Origin: Amphiura filiformis
Taxonomy: Eukaryota > Echinodermata > Ophiuroidea > Amphilepidida > Amphiuridae
Assembly (NCBI RefSeq): GCF_039555335.1
Contig: NC_092636.1
Span: forward strand, 61,749,706 to 61,813,705
Direction of reading: 5' to 3'
Length of the DNA: 64,000 nt
Shown here: positions 50,701 to 55,800 of the stretch, in pieces
How positions within the stretch are numbered: position 1 is the stretch's first letter
Layout of the letters: each line of letters opens with the position of its first letter
Notes under the pieces: generated by a model
Database searches by the model: none
What the model was told of the DNA's origin: nothing
What the model saw: the letters and a program-made list of their open reading frames with translations, nothing else
Position numbers and translations under genes: made by a program

Positions 50701-51373
50701 TTAGACGTTTTCTGTAAAACATTTTGTGTTTCCTGGGTGGTTAATGAGGAGAGAAAGGGTTTAAACGGTTCCCATAACATTAATGGAGGGGATTCGAGGG
50801 ACGGAAGAAAAGACAAATTAGATTTATTTTATTAATATATTTTACCTTTCTCACTCGTAGTTGTTTATTTCTCGCCAAACGTAATCTTTTCCATCCACTA
50901 ACGTTATCCTCACTTGCACCACTCTGTATCATCTGATTAAACTCCTTCACATCTTCGTCATCCAAATCAGTGGCACCAGCTTGGTCACGAATATGCACCA
51001 ATTTATTCAAAACACCGGACTCAGTATTACGACGACGATTACGCTTCTTCTTTCTCACTCTTACATTACTGAAAAGTTCTTTGGATGTCTGTTGGTGTCC
51101 GAACACCAACGAAGATCGTGATCTTCTCATTTGGGCTATTCCTCTCATGTCATTTGCGCACTTTTGAGCATCCATACCTGGACCACTTGTCTGAATCAAT
51201 CGAGGAAATTGCATCTTTTTGCCAATCTTGGTATCCCTGCGGTCCTGATTTCGTCCACCTTTTACTGGTTTTTTCGTAGGCAGATGACTTGTTGAACTTT
51301 TTTCAGAAGCCCTTGCCATGACCATCAGAACCACATCACTGAACTCGGGCTTGTTTGAAATTGTAGTTGCCAT
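20528..51373 (-). CDS. CNBD2: CNBD2-like cyclic nucleotide-binding protein, 18 coding exons recognised
   Basis: A gene of about 31 kb whose exons were assembled from splice sites and phase. The A form is roughly 790 residues: a basic Ser-rich N-terminus, a helical segment (ARDRFKHAVRMIVIVQRALS), a linker with SFDPRDYRA, a complete cNMP-binding domain (about residues 245-400), a linker, then a second domain-like half (about 400-460). A long basic/Ser insertion follows, and then the rest of the second domain to the C-terminus at 788. The first domain keeps the phosphate-binding cassette FGEIALLHRSKRTATV, with the Glu and Arg that hold the cyclic phosphate. Exon order and domain content match the CNBD2 family, known in mammals from male germ cells. 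The protein is likely cytosolic, as no signal or membrane segment is seen. Phase fails by one base at two junctions (34757/33108 and 22223/21723), both beside homopolymers. The N-terminus probably varies through alternative exons. Confidence 0.88.
21044..21434. mobile_element. hAT-type MITE with 8-bp target duplication
   Basis: CAGGGGCGTAGCCAGC at 21044 is mirrored by GCTGGCTACGCTACTG ending at 21434. GTAAAAAT is duplicated exactly at 21036-21043 and 21435-21442. CAG-type ends with an 8-bp duplication define the hAT superfamily. 391 bp, non-coding, in an intron of the CNBD2-like gene. Confidence 0.92.
21664..21723 (-). CDS. CNBD2: CNBD2-like common exon 14
   Basis: Acceptor TTCATACCCACAG, donor GTAAGA. 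In the only frame without a stop it reads GLSTLNMDLGIDHEQASVSL, which fits the cassette region of the second domain (F-G-L in place of F-G-E). The Arg of a working cassette is missing. Phase 0 out. Confidence 0.8.
21906..21979 (-). repeat. tRNA-like sequence (SINE head)
   Basis: On the minus strand it has an A-box-like GTGACACACTGGTTAAGG and a strong B box, CTGGGTTCAAATCC. The cloverleaf is incomplete (acceptor ends do not pair), so this looks like a tRNA-derived SINE promoter region rather than a functional tRNA. Confidence 0.5.
22223..22359 (-). CDS. CNBD2: CNBD2-like common exon 13
   Basis: Acceptor CATTTAG, donor GTAAGT. It encodes GSTPLMPYLTIPNNNSSDES and on to VFVQIELLQRRMY, re-entering the second cNMP domain. 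Phase 0 in. It ends ATGTATTT then GTAAGT, which is phase 2, whereas the next exon needs phase 0. One more T would give F before GLSTL. Read straight on, the frame would instead stop shortly after the junction. Confidence 0.8.
22618..23356. mobile_element. hAT-type element with 8-bp target duplication, carrying a nested insertion
   Basis: The ends TAAAGTGGCAAGTTTTCC and GGAAAACTTGCCACTCTA are inverted repeats differing at one base near the end. GTTTAGAG is duplicated exactly at 22610-22617 and 23357-23364. The interior has repeated CACGGAAAA phrases and no transposase. A 364-bp TTAA-flanked element (22970-23333) sits inside it. Both lie in the intron between CNBD2-like exons 12 and 13. Confidence 0.92.
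22970..23333 (-). mobile_element. TTAA-flanked ~360-bp repeat (family B), nested in the hAT element
   Basis: It starts TTAAGGTTATTAATTATTTT and ends with GGTTGCTTCGACC, then TACCCTTAA. The reverse complement matches 28159-28520 and 54752-55800 along its whole length. TTAA on both sides suggests piggyBac-like insertion. Confidence 0.85.
23493..23825 (-). CDS. CNBD2: CNBD2-like common exon 12 (duplicated RRKSIMST motif)
   Basis: The acceptor ATTTCTTTCAG comes immediately before an ATG; donor GTAAGT. 111 codons, phase 0 both sides. Two tandem 17-residue units begin with S/L-R-R-K-S-I-M-S-T and end EEKAPS. QRKSSESN follows, then a Pro/Ser-rich stretch ending GPQSQQN. Low-complexity, probably disordered, and another potential phosphorylation module. 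Confidence 0.82.
24714..25176. mobile_element. Inverted pair of Penelope-like retroelement C-terminal fragments
   Basis: On the minus strand from about 25020 a frame reads VGEHKSIHQHDISLDNVKVI, then FWNRKIREALEIKT, LNRDAGYDLP and IYDDLLPLDHP. This matches my recollection of the C-terminal GIY-YIG region of Penelope-like elements. On the plus strand from 25013 the same tail appears again (LNRDAGYDLPAIYDDLLPLD, then TTLNEDAVMASQAMSLLNS). The left copy has lost about 22 bases after the DHP codons, which puts it out of frame. The two arms form a palindrome of about 150 bases each with a 150-base spacer. The family name rests on sequence memory only. Confidence 0.55.
25818..25877 (-). CDS. CNBD2: CNBD2-like common exon 11
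   Basis: Acceptor CTTGTGATACAG, donor GTAGAA. Exactly 20 codons, GSSTRRKGAVKHMESESPNQ, phase 0 on both sides, so it is skippable without changing frame. Confidence 0.78.
26357..26478 (-). CDS. CNBD2: CNBD2-like common exon 10 (basic linker)
   Basis: Acceptor TTGTTTCTTCAG, donor GTAAGT. It encodes HYKRRSGRKRSNATVADYQY and on to SEFERL. The basic cluster could be a nuclear signal or kinase target. Phase 1 in, phase 0 out. It belongs to the insertion that splits the second cNMP-like domain. Confidence 0.85.
26535..26625. repeat. CA/CCCCA-rich tandem repeat
   Basis: A unit of about 40 bases (CACACACCCCCACCCCACCC then CCTACACACACA) occurs twice in a row, ending in (CA)n. Intronic. Confidence 0.85.
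26779..26872 (-). CDS. CNBD2: CNBD2-like common exon 9
   Basis: Acceptor TTTTATATAG, donor GTAAGT. It encodes GTCQVMKQLKAV then TPQFTSFDVKLPRLNVDQN. The first dozen residues complete the strand of the second domain; after that the sequence becomes linker-like. Phase 0 in, phase 1 out. Confidence 0.88.
27007..27067 (-). CDS. CNBD2: CNBD2-like common exon 8
   Basis: Acceptor TTTTCACTACAG, donor GTAAGT. It encodes RGQVIVKDSNQSDWIYVVMS, which again has the beta-strand pattern V-I-V-K-D...W-I-Y-V-V-M-S-G of a cNMP domain. Phase 2 in, phase 0 out. Confidence 0.9.
27317..27394 (-). CDS. CNBD2: CNBD2-like common exon 7
   Basis: Acceptor ACATTTGACAG, donor GTGAGT. It encodes KLPFMKYWPVEKLIESPEMC then LFHFY, the start of the second domain-like region. 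Phase 2 in, phase 2 out. Confidence 0.9.
27621..27858 (-). CDS. CNBD2: CNBD2-like common exon 6 (phosphate-binding cassette)
   Basis: Acceptor TTATATTACAG, donor GTTTGT (a weaker donor). It encodes VVVTIMDGKSSG, then the cassette FGEIALLHRSKRTATV, then LLCIGRDDFFDIFM, and ends KYIR. The Glu and the Arg that bind the cyclic phosphate are both present. The residue after that Arg is Thr, as in cGMP-binding kinases, where cAMP-binding PKA subunits have Ala. Phase 1 in, phase 2 out. Confidence 0.94.
27885..28045. mobile_element. Small MITE directly upstream of CNBD2-like exon 6
   Basis: TGGGCTATTCC near the left end is mirrored by GGAATAGCCCA near the right end, with TTCATG on both flanks (27879-27884 and 28046-28051). 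It begins only 26 bases before the exon's splice acceptor. A related GGGCTATTC phrase is at about 20936. Confidence 0.65.
28159..28520 (+). mobile_element. TTAA-flanked ~360-bp repeat (family B)
   Basis: TTAAGGGTAGACTAGGCA opens it and AATAACCTTAA closes it. It matches 22970-23333 (reverse) and 54752-55800. The terminal four bases are TTAA at both ends. No coding capacity. Confidence 0.85.
28785..28858 (-). CDS. CNBD2: CNBD2-like common exon 5 (beta strands of cNMP domain)
   Basis: Acceptor TTTTCACACAG, donor GTACGT. It encodes IPPKRVIIRQGHYAENFYFI then ISGS. The I-R-Q-G-x-x-x-x-x-F-Y-F-I-I-S-G pattern is diagnostic of cyclic nucleotide-binding domains. Phase 2 in, phase 1 out. Confidence 0.93.
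29048..29136 (-). CDS. CNBD2: CNBD2-like common exon 4 (start of cNMP-binding domain)
   Basis: Acceptor CACCTATAG, donor GTAAGT. It encodes ALYGLQTIRSFAEYPLHMQE then KLVKVAWFE, the N-terminal helices of the domain. Phase 0 in, phase 2 out. Confidence 0.9.
29580..31400. repeat. Satellite array: ~20-base units organised in a 403-bp higher-order repeat
   Basis: The phrases GAGTTTGGAAAGTCAATCTA, GAGAGTTAATCTAAGATT and similar recur throughout. From 29781 a larger unit repeats nearly identically: GAGTTTGAACAGTCAATC occurs at 29781, 30184, 30587 and 30989, spacing 403, 403 and 402 bases. About 3.7 large units end near 31290; outside them the small units are diverged. The identical 63-codon open frames it creates are by-products. 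It lies in the intron between CNBD2-like exons 3 and 4. Confidence 0.95.
31661..32574. mobile_element. Terminal-inverted-repeat element with TAA flanks (Harbinger-like?)
   Basis: GGGGCCATCCATAATTTTCG at 31661 is mirrored by CGAAAATTATGGACGGCCCC ending at 32574. Inside, ACAAAGCG also pairs with CGCTTTGT. TAA flanks both sides, as expected for PIF/Harbinger elements. 914 bp, non-coding. It interrupts a family C repeat: sequence like 33500-34300 stops at 31658 and resumes at 32578. Confidence 0.8.
33034..33108 (-). CDS. CNBD2: CNBD2-like common exon 3 (INISNEVKHVLSLP)
   Basis: Acceptor TTTTTTTTCCAG, donor GTAAGA. 25 codons reading INISNEVKHVLSLPSSARKP then EQLQT, phase 0 on both sides. This is the helical lead-in to the cNMP-binding domain. 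Confidence 0.87.
33498..34325. repeat. Family C repeats (CAGCAAACACAAAACG), clustered
   Basis: Starts CCCAGCAAACACAAACACG and ends GTTTTGTGTTTGCTGG. Between are repeated AACGTTTTAATAACATT, GGGTTATATAAA and CAAACATTTTTGGCC phrases, including a near-exact 100-bp duplication (33536 and 33712). It behaves like non-autonomous DNA transposon copies inserted in or beside each other. Intronic. Confidence 0.8.
34757..34878 (-). CDS. CNBD2: CNBD2-like common exon 2 (SFDPRDYRAKK)
   Basis: Acceptor TTTTCTTCCAG, donor GTAAGT. It encodes PKSENREVMTFTEIANDIET, then DAYKHSGLSFDPRDYRAKK. Phase 2 in. As written it leaves in phase 1, but the next exon requires phase 0. A run of six A near the 3' end (minus strand) is the likely site of a one-base discrepancy: with five A the junction reads AKKE-INISNEV. 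Confidence 0.85.
36231..36887 (+). mobile_element. Palindromic TTAA-flanked MITE, copy 3
   Basis: Opens TTAAGGGATCTGGAATGAGC and closes CATACCCCAGCCCTTAA; 657 bp; same hairpin layout as copy 1. In an intron of the CNBD2-like gene. Confidence 0.9.
36985..37262. repeat. Family C repeat copy
   Basis: CTCAGCAAACACAAAACG at the left and TTAATGATTTGCTGGGA at the right, with ACGTTTTAACATAG-type interior phrases. Intronic. Confidence 0.7.
38520..38593 (-). CDS. CNBD2: CNBD2-like common exon 1 (ARDRFKHAV)
   Basis: Acceptor TTTCATTACAG, donor GTAAGA. It translates as ARDRFKHAVRMIVIVQRALS then YIIK, an amphipathic helix preceding the cNMP-binding domain. It enters in phase 0, matching exons A, B and C, and leaves in phase 2, matching the next exon. 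Confidence 0.88.
38882..39575. repeat. Family C repeat cluster (three or more copies)
   Basis: CCCAGCAAACACAAAACG near 38883, CTCAGCAAACAAAAATG near 39029, GTGTTTGCTGGG near 39304 and again near 39561. Many AATGTCGGGTTATATAAA and TATATAACCCGACATT phrases in both orientations show inverted copies joined head to tail. It lies between CNBD2-like exon C and the first common exon. Confidence 0.8.
39948..40253 (-). CDS. CNBD2: CNBD2-like exon C: alternative first exon, 102 codons
   Basis: ATG at 40253 (MTSHTTIAEVPAYL); the donor follows GCCTTG at 39948 (GTAGGT), phase 0. Three copies of a G-R-R-x-S-S-R-V-D unit follow one another (RRRSSRVDD, RRQSSRVDD, RRHSSRVDG), then KARRDAATNS and an acidic end (TDEETVDSEYDMF). 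Being an ATG-started exon about 1.4 kb before the common exon, it is most simply an alternative promoter's first exon giving a protein of about 715 residues. Confidence 0.75.
41266..41492. mobile_element. 227-bp fold-back MITE
   Basis: AGGAAGCCCC then CAGAGCAGTTCTTCTGGGG at the left is mirrored by CCCCAGAAGAACTGCTCTG and GGGGCTTCCT at the right. The arms match over about 48 bases with few mismatches. Located upstream of CNBD2-like exon C. Confidence 0.85.
42000..44580. other. Intron between CNBD2-like exons B and C; no further exon accepted
   Basis: AT-rich sequence. A 116-codon minus-strand open frame (43798-43448, MDTSLNKNQ...) has exon-like composition, but its candidate donors leave in phase 1 and do not fit the common exon. 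Overlapping frames at 44021-44543 look incidental. Confidence 0.4.
44617..45366 (-). CDS. CNBD2: CNBD2-like exon B: 250 codons with a 13-residue repeat
   Basis: The acceptor TTTTCGGCCTCAG lies before 45366, and the donor follows CAGAAAAAG at 44617 (GTACTT). Both ends are phase 0, so it can act as a cassette. An in-frame ATG at 45390 (MSFYFRPQ) means it could also be a first exon. The middle holds about five copies of a 13-residue unit (LPSKLERLSTMDR type). The rest has R-R-x-S/T sites: QRRTSYG, SRRNTM, IRRSHS, TRRRSIKK, FRRMSM. Its length and repeat content are unusual for an exon of this family. Confidence 0.75.
45400..47390. repeat. Intron with a loose ~170-base periodic repeat and a GTTT microsatellite
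   Basis: (GTTT)n lies at 46256-46280. The phrase ACCCACG/ACCCGCG followed by A/TATCA or AATC recurs at about 46618, 46795, 46957 and 47127, spaced 160-180 bases, suggesting a decayed tandem repeat. No exon signals. Confidence 0.45.
47400..48190 (-). pseudogene. Decayed LINE reverse transcriptase fragment
   Basis: On the minus strand, broken frames spell recognisable late-RT phrases. In order these are RQGCI-like, ITKKTKVFD, VKEFQYLVSLIK (for K-Y-L-G-S-L-I), STEIKLRLL, AAYECES (for L-Y-G-C-E-S), and INAFIQTTSQSILA (for the I-D-A-F-x-x-R-R-L-L motif). The order fits the thumb and C-terminal region of RTE- or jockey-like LINEs. Many stops and shifts mark it as old. It lies in the intron between CNBD2-like exons A and B. 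Confidence 0.6.
48380..49175 (+). repeat. Duplicated segment, copy 1 (second copy at 59371-60005)
   Basis: CATGATGCAGTCATGTCTAC, CTTAAACCCCATTAAAAGC, AAATGAGACAATGG/AG, GTGTTATCTGTCGTTTACAT and GTGTATAGGAAAACGG occur in the same order in both places. This copy also has an internal tandem duplication: about 135 bases around TTAGCTAAA..TTTAGGACATG occur at 48775-48910 and 48940-49075. Intronic here. Confidence 0.85.
50405..50740. repeat. Family C repeat copy
   Basis: CTAACACAAGAATGTTTTT at the left, ACATTTTGTGTTTCCTGGG at the right, AATGTCGGGTTATAAAGG inside. It ends about 100 bases from the exon A donor. Confidence 0.7.
50846..51373 (-). CDS. CNBD2: CNBD2-like exon A: first coding exon, 176 codons
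   Basis: ATG at 51373 (MATTISNKPEFSDVVLMVMA); the donor follows AGAAAG at 50846 with GTAAAA. The exon is strongly basic, with MRRSRSS and a KKKRNRRR cluster that could be a nuclear signal, then an acidic patch (TDLDDEDVKEF). It ends in phase 0 after LRVRK, compatible with joining exon B or the common exon at 38593. Start chosen as the first in-frame Met; the sequence just upstream is non-coding in character. Confidence 0.8.
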
Positions 51374-52950
51374 TTTACAATATTTGTTTTTTTTTATAAC
51401 TTTCTGCCTATAACCATCTGATATATATCAGGCTTCACCTCCATGGAATAAATCAGTTCATGTTTGTATTAGTAAACCCTTGTTCTTCTAACGTGTGTCA
51501 AGGCGAAGTATAAAATGATGTTGTCTTTTCATGACGGGTTTCTTCTTGAAGCCAAAGTCACATGCCACTGCCATCACATGTATGTTTTTATGTAGTAACA
51601 TTTAGTTTAAGCTCAAAATCAATGGCATAGGCTAGACCCCGCCGTGGGCTAGAGATTTTTGTCGATAGCTTGCACTCACTGCATTCCATATAGCTTGGCA
51701 ATCAAGTTAAAATTCCAATAAACGATTGATTTAATCCCGGAATTTACTTAATGCTTTCATAACATAATAAACGTAATTAATTATTTATAATTTTGTAACG
51801 CATTCTTGACCGCCAACTGGTATGTATCCATAGGCCTATTACACATTAATGTATAGGCATATAGCCCATGACTGATAACTTAATGGCGGACGAAATCTAG
51901 ACTTTCTCTGAACTTGTCGAAGTTAGTAGGAGTAGAAAGTTCTTCATCAAGTCAAAAAAGCGACTTCTTCAATCCGCCAAATCCTTAATCATTACCATCA
52001 CATTCGATGGTCGTTCAGCGATCAAATTCAAGTTACAACTCACAGTCATAGGCCTATTTTGAGTTTCAGAAACGTTTGTTCAATGATCCTGTAATATCAA
52101 AGATACTCAAAATAAATGCACGGTAATTTCAGCTCTTAAGTGCAGCTAGCCTCAGCGCTAGTAAAAAGTAGTATGTTGATCCATATGAAGTGAATCAGTG
52201 ATGATATTGATGTGCAACATTGCCACTTTTCGCTCCATATGATTAATCCATTAAGGTTACACAAAGAGACGTATAAAAAACGTATAAAAGACGTATAAAG
52301 TTGTTCTCTAAAACAGAGTTTTCTCAGTAATCAAATATCGCAGCGAGTGAAATGTTGGTGCATTGGATGTAGCTTAACATTTTTTGTGTGTGTTATATAC
52401 AAATTATTAGAATAAATTTGAAAATCCTTCGTTTAAAGCATTTATACCCACCATGTACACAAGATCAAAAACACGTTCCATGAGGTTGTTTTCAAATGTG
52501 CGCTCCGTATAAATCCACACCGAGCGATTGTTTTCTTCTTTTTCGTATTGTATTACAAATCGATCAAAGAAATAATGTTGCCATGGGGAAGAACCAAATA
52601 CAGTACCGATTAAATTTTAAAGGCCCGTTTTGGGGGAAAATTTTGGAGAATTTGCTTGAGAAAAAGCTGGTTTGTGAAATTATCGATATCTTGATTACGA
52701 GACGTTAATTTAGACATCTGAATACCTACATTATTTCTCAACATTCTGCCAATTGCTATTCCATTTGATTTTCACTCCAAATTGAAGCTAGTTTTGCAAA
52801 AACGAGGTTTTCCTCCATCAGTTCGTTCAAAATTTCAGCGCCGACATGCGTGTTTATTCTAAGAGCCATAATGCGGACGCGATTGTAATCATATGTAATT
52901 GCATCCAATTACAGTAATATCATCCGCTTTGAGAACAGTCAATTTCGTAA
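51374..52950. other. 5' flank of the CNBD2-like gene; nothing specific recognised
   Basis: It should contain the promoter and 5' UTR for exon A, but no TATA element or conserved block can be identified by eye. No other gene seen. Confidence 0.4.
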
Positions 52951-53035
52951 GCTGAGCTATGGCCCAGTGGAAAGAGCGTTGGACTGGGAATCTAATATGA
53001 ACGTTTTTGTGGGTTCGAGTCTCCGTGTGGCTGAA
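52951..53035 (+). repeat. tRNA-like sequence followed by T-run (SINE head)
   Basis: TATGGCCCAGTGGAAAGAGC is a good A box, the hairpin TTGGA-CTGGGAA-TCTAA would give anticodon GGG, and GGGTTCGAGTC is a B box. The T stem is imperfect and eukaryotic tRNAs normally lack a GGG anticodon, so it is a pseudo-tRNA or SINE head. A pol III-type T-run follows directly. Confidence 0.55.
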
Positions 53036-53220
53036 TTTTTTTTTTTTTCTCTTTTCTCATTTTTACTTCCTTTCTTTCCTCTTTTCTTTCTCTCTTTCTT
53101 TTTTCATTTCTTTTTTTTTTTTCATTTCTTTCTTTCTTTCTTTTTCGTTCATTTTCTTTCTCTCTCTTTCTTTCTCTTTTCCACTATTTCTTTATTCTTT
53201 CTTGCTCCTTTCTTTTTAGT
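53036..53220. repeat. T/C-rich (TTTC)n low-complexity tract
   Basis: About 185 bases almost free of A and G on the plus strand, with CTTT repeats. It may be the expanded tail of the adjoining tRNA-like element. The Phe-rich open frames across it are artefacts. Confidence 0.9.
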
Positions 53221-53229
53221 TTTATTTGA

Positions 53230-54073
53230 TTGATTCGCTGAGTACAGTGAATCGTGATTGATTGTTTTTCACTTTATATAATTCAGAAATTTGTAGGCCT
53301 GCTAAGTCTGTCTTGTTGATTTTCATCCCAAATTCGATTTACAAATAATTGCTTTTTGATATTGTTGTTGTTGCCTACCCTTACATTGTAATCAGGGGAA
53401 TAGCAGCATTGACTTCATCAAAGATATCAAGGCTATAAATTCAAAATGCCCCCAATCAATTTTAAAATTTATAAAATCCTTGTGAAAATTGCCGAAAACG
53501 GCTTGTGCTACCCCCCCGGCATCCGAGCTCCGGGCACGAGCTAAGCCAAGTTTCATAGCGTTTTCATGTCTTGACCGTGGATCGATATTCTATTGTAAGT
53601 AGGCCTACGTCCCGGTACGCTTGTTCATTTTCTGCATGGCTGTTTCTGTTATGAACTTACGCCCTCTGAAATCAAGCGCATGAAAAACTCTCGGCTAACC
53701 TTAATCTATGTCTATTGTAACCCTGGTCCTAAAATAATATTAAAACAATTCATCTACATTGACAAAACATTAAATAAAAATTATAGAGCGGAACAACCTT
53801 TTGGACGTTGCTAGGGCCACGATACCACACGGACACGTAAACACACAAGATCAATAGGGAACTTTTGCATTCGACTTTAATTTATTTTACAAAAAATAAA
53901 AATAAAACTACCAACTTAAACTTGTTTGAGGTTGCTAGGCAACTGGTAATACGGTGGAACCAGTAGAGACGACAATCATATCATGATATTGGGTCTTTTC
54001 AGTAACTCACCACTCATTCCCTGACTCATTCCAACAAAACCCATTTACGCACCATTCATTTCAGAAAAGCATG
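53230..54073. other. No feature recognised
   Basis: Non-coding sequence with no splice-framed exon or terminal repeat seen. Confidence 0.35.
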
Positions 54074-54240
54074 TTTAAGGGCTGGAACGTTTGGACAGTA
54101 TTTTTTGTGGGACATGAGAGCACAACAGACATATCGAATTGTATTCTGACGAAGAATGTCCTTCTGATATCAAATAATTTTGATTTTTTTTTTAAAATTC
54201 GCGATAGAGTACACATTTTATGGCAAATGATTAAAAATTC
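54074..54240 (+). mobile_element. Palindromic TTAA MITE, copy 5, truncated
   Basis: It starts TTAAGGGCTGGAACGTTTGG and matches the outer arm of the other copies to about TTTATGGCAAATGATTAAA. Past 54240 the sequence is unrelated, so the hairpin centre and second arm are missing. Confidence 0.8.
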
Positions 54241-54751
54241 TGAATCCTTTTTATGGGTTTTATTAAAAGAGTTGATCAATTCAAAATTCACCCGCTGCAT
54301 AAGCGGGCATTTTGGATTTATGCAAATTAGTCACTTTTCCACTACTGGGATTTTTGGGACTACTGGGATTTTTGTGTTGTTAAGCATCCTTTTCTGATAT
54401 GAATGGTGATTAAATAGATTCTGATGTTGTAATCAGCATGATCAGTGCTGGATGATTTCACTGGCCTATAGCCAAAAGTTCCCTAGGCCTATACTCCCGG
54501 TGGGCACTCAAATTTTGATATGAGGGGTGTGCGGTGCGGAAGAGCGCCGCACTTTGGGAACTAAGAACTGATTTTCAGACAAAATAGGGGCTTAATCCGG
54601 GGGCTTGATGAACTGAACGTTTTGAGGGGCGGGTCTAGTTAACTGAAATCTGGCCAAATTATAGCTTGCGGCGCTAAAAAAAAGTTCAAATTTGAGCGAA
54701 AGAGCTACAGAGTTTGAGGCTCAAAGAACTGGAGCCGATCAAATGTGGGCC

Positions 54752-55800
54752 TTAAGGGTAGACGAGGTATTGTTGGTCGAAGCAACCTAAAAATCGTTTT
54801 CCATATTATCTAGATCAATATATTATTGAAAATTAACACCTTGATGTTTTGCAAAAGTTAATTCTACAAATCGTATACCGTACTTTGCAAACTTGCTTAA
54901 TTTATTTTTATTAATGAGTCATGTACGTTTTACAAAAGTGTTGTTGTTTCAGCCCTCTTTACAACGTAACTCAAGAACCGCAGCACCTACACTCATAGAA
55001 ATTGTTCGTTGGCATTACTCAGTAAGTTGATGTAAGTCGTTGCGTCAACTTTCCGAGTAATGCCAACGCGTATACAATTTTGAGTAACGCTGACTCGATA
55101 TCATTATGTTGGTCGCACTCATTTGCACTTCCTTTATTGAGTTGTTACAACTCAGAAAATGAAACTAGCCTAGGTTAGCATAATAGAGGTGTGCTATAGT
55201 ATACAAAATTTTGCACTGATTACAAAAATAAATATTTGAATACTGCTAATTGTGCAGAAAATGATCCAATTACGTGAATTAGGTAACAAAGTACCAAACT
55301 GGAATAACTCAAAACAATAAGTACCAGTAACTTAATATGAACGAGTTACATCAACTTACATGTTGAGTTACAATAACTCAACTAATTGGTTCTTTGAACC
55401 TTGTTTATTTTTCTAAGTTCCCTGAACTTGAATTCAGAAGTTGCCATTACTTAAAAAGTTGACGCAACGACTTACATCAACTTTTTAAGTAATAACAAAG
55501 TTGATTAGCTGACGGAACTTTTTGAGCTTTTTCAGCATTTTTAAGTTCGGATAACTAAAATGAATTTTGTTTTGGCAACTTTTACACTATTTTGAGTTGT
55601 CCAAACTTACTCCTTTTGAATTGCGCCAACAAGGCGAACAAGTCATTTCTATGAGTGTATAAAAGTACATCTGTGATATTTTAATTCTTGTACACACTCG
55701 CTATGGATTGAGCAATGCAGTTTTTGCCAAAGCTCACTACCATTCGTAAGATGCTGTGAACGACCAAATCACAACAGTTTAAAATAATTAATAACCTTAA
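54752..55800 (+). mobile_element. TTAA-flanked family B repeat split by a TA-flanked MITE
   Basis: The outer parts (54752-54989 and 55658-55800) match the uninterrupted copy at 28159-28520. The right-hand TTAA is shared with the palindromic MITE that starts at 55797, so that MITE inserted exactly at or beside this end. Confidence 0.85.
54990..55657. mobile_element. 668-bp MITE with TA target duplication, nested
   Basis: CACTCATAGAAAT at 54990 is mirrored by ATTTCTATGAGTG ending at 55657, with TA on both sides. The empty site is preserved in the related copy at 28393 (ACCTACAAAAGT). TA duplication is typical of Tc1/mariner-type insertion. The interior consists largely of repeated, inverted short phrases such as AGTTGATGTAAGT, ACTTACATCAACTT and GTAATGCCAACG. 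Confidence 0.9.

Noticed and set aside
52951..53035. Functional tRNA-Pro (anticodon GGG)
   Set aside because: T stem is mispaired and GGG anticodon tRNAs are not normally used in animals; better called a SINE head.
52967..53233. Phe/Ser-rich open frames resembling a membrane protein
   Set aside because: They are translations of a (TTTC)n tract following a tRNA-like element.
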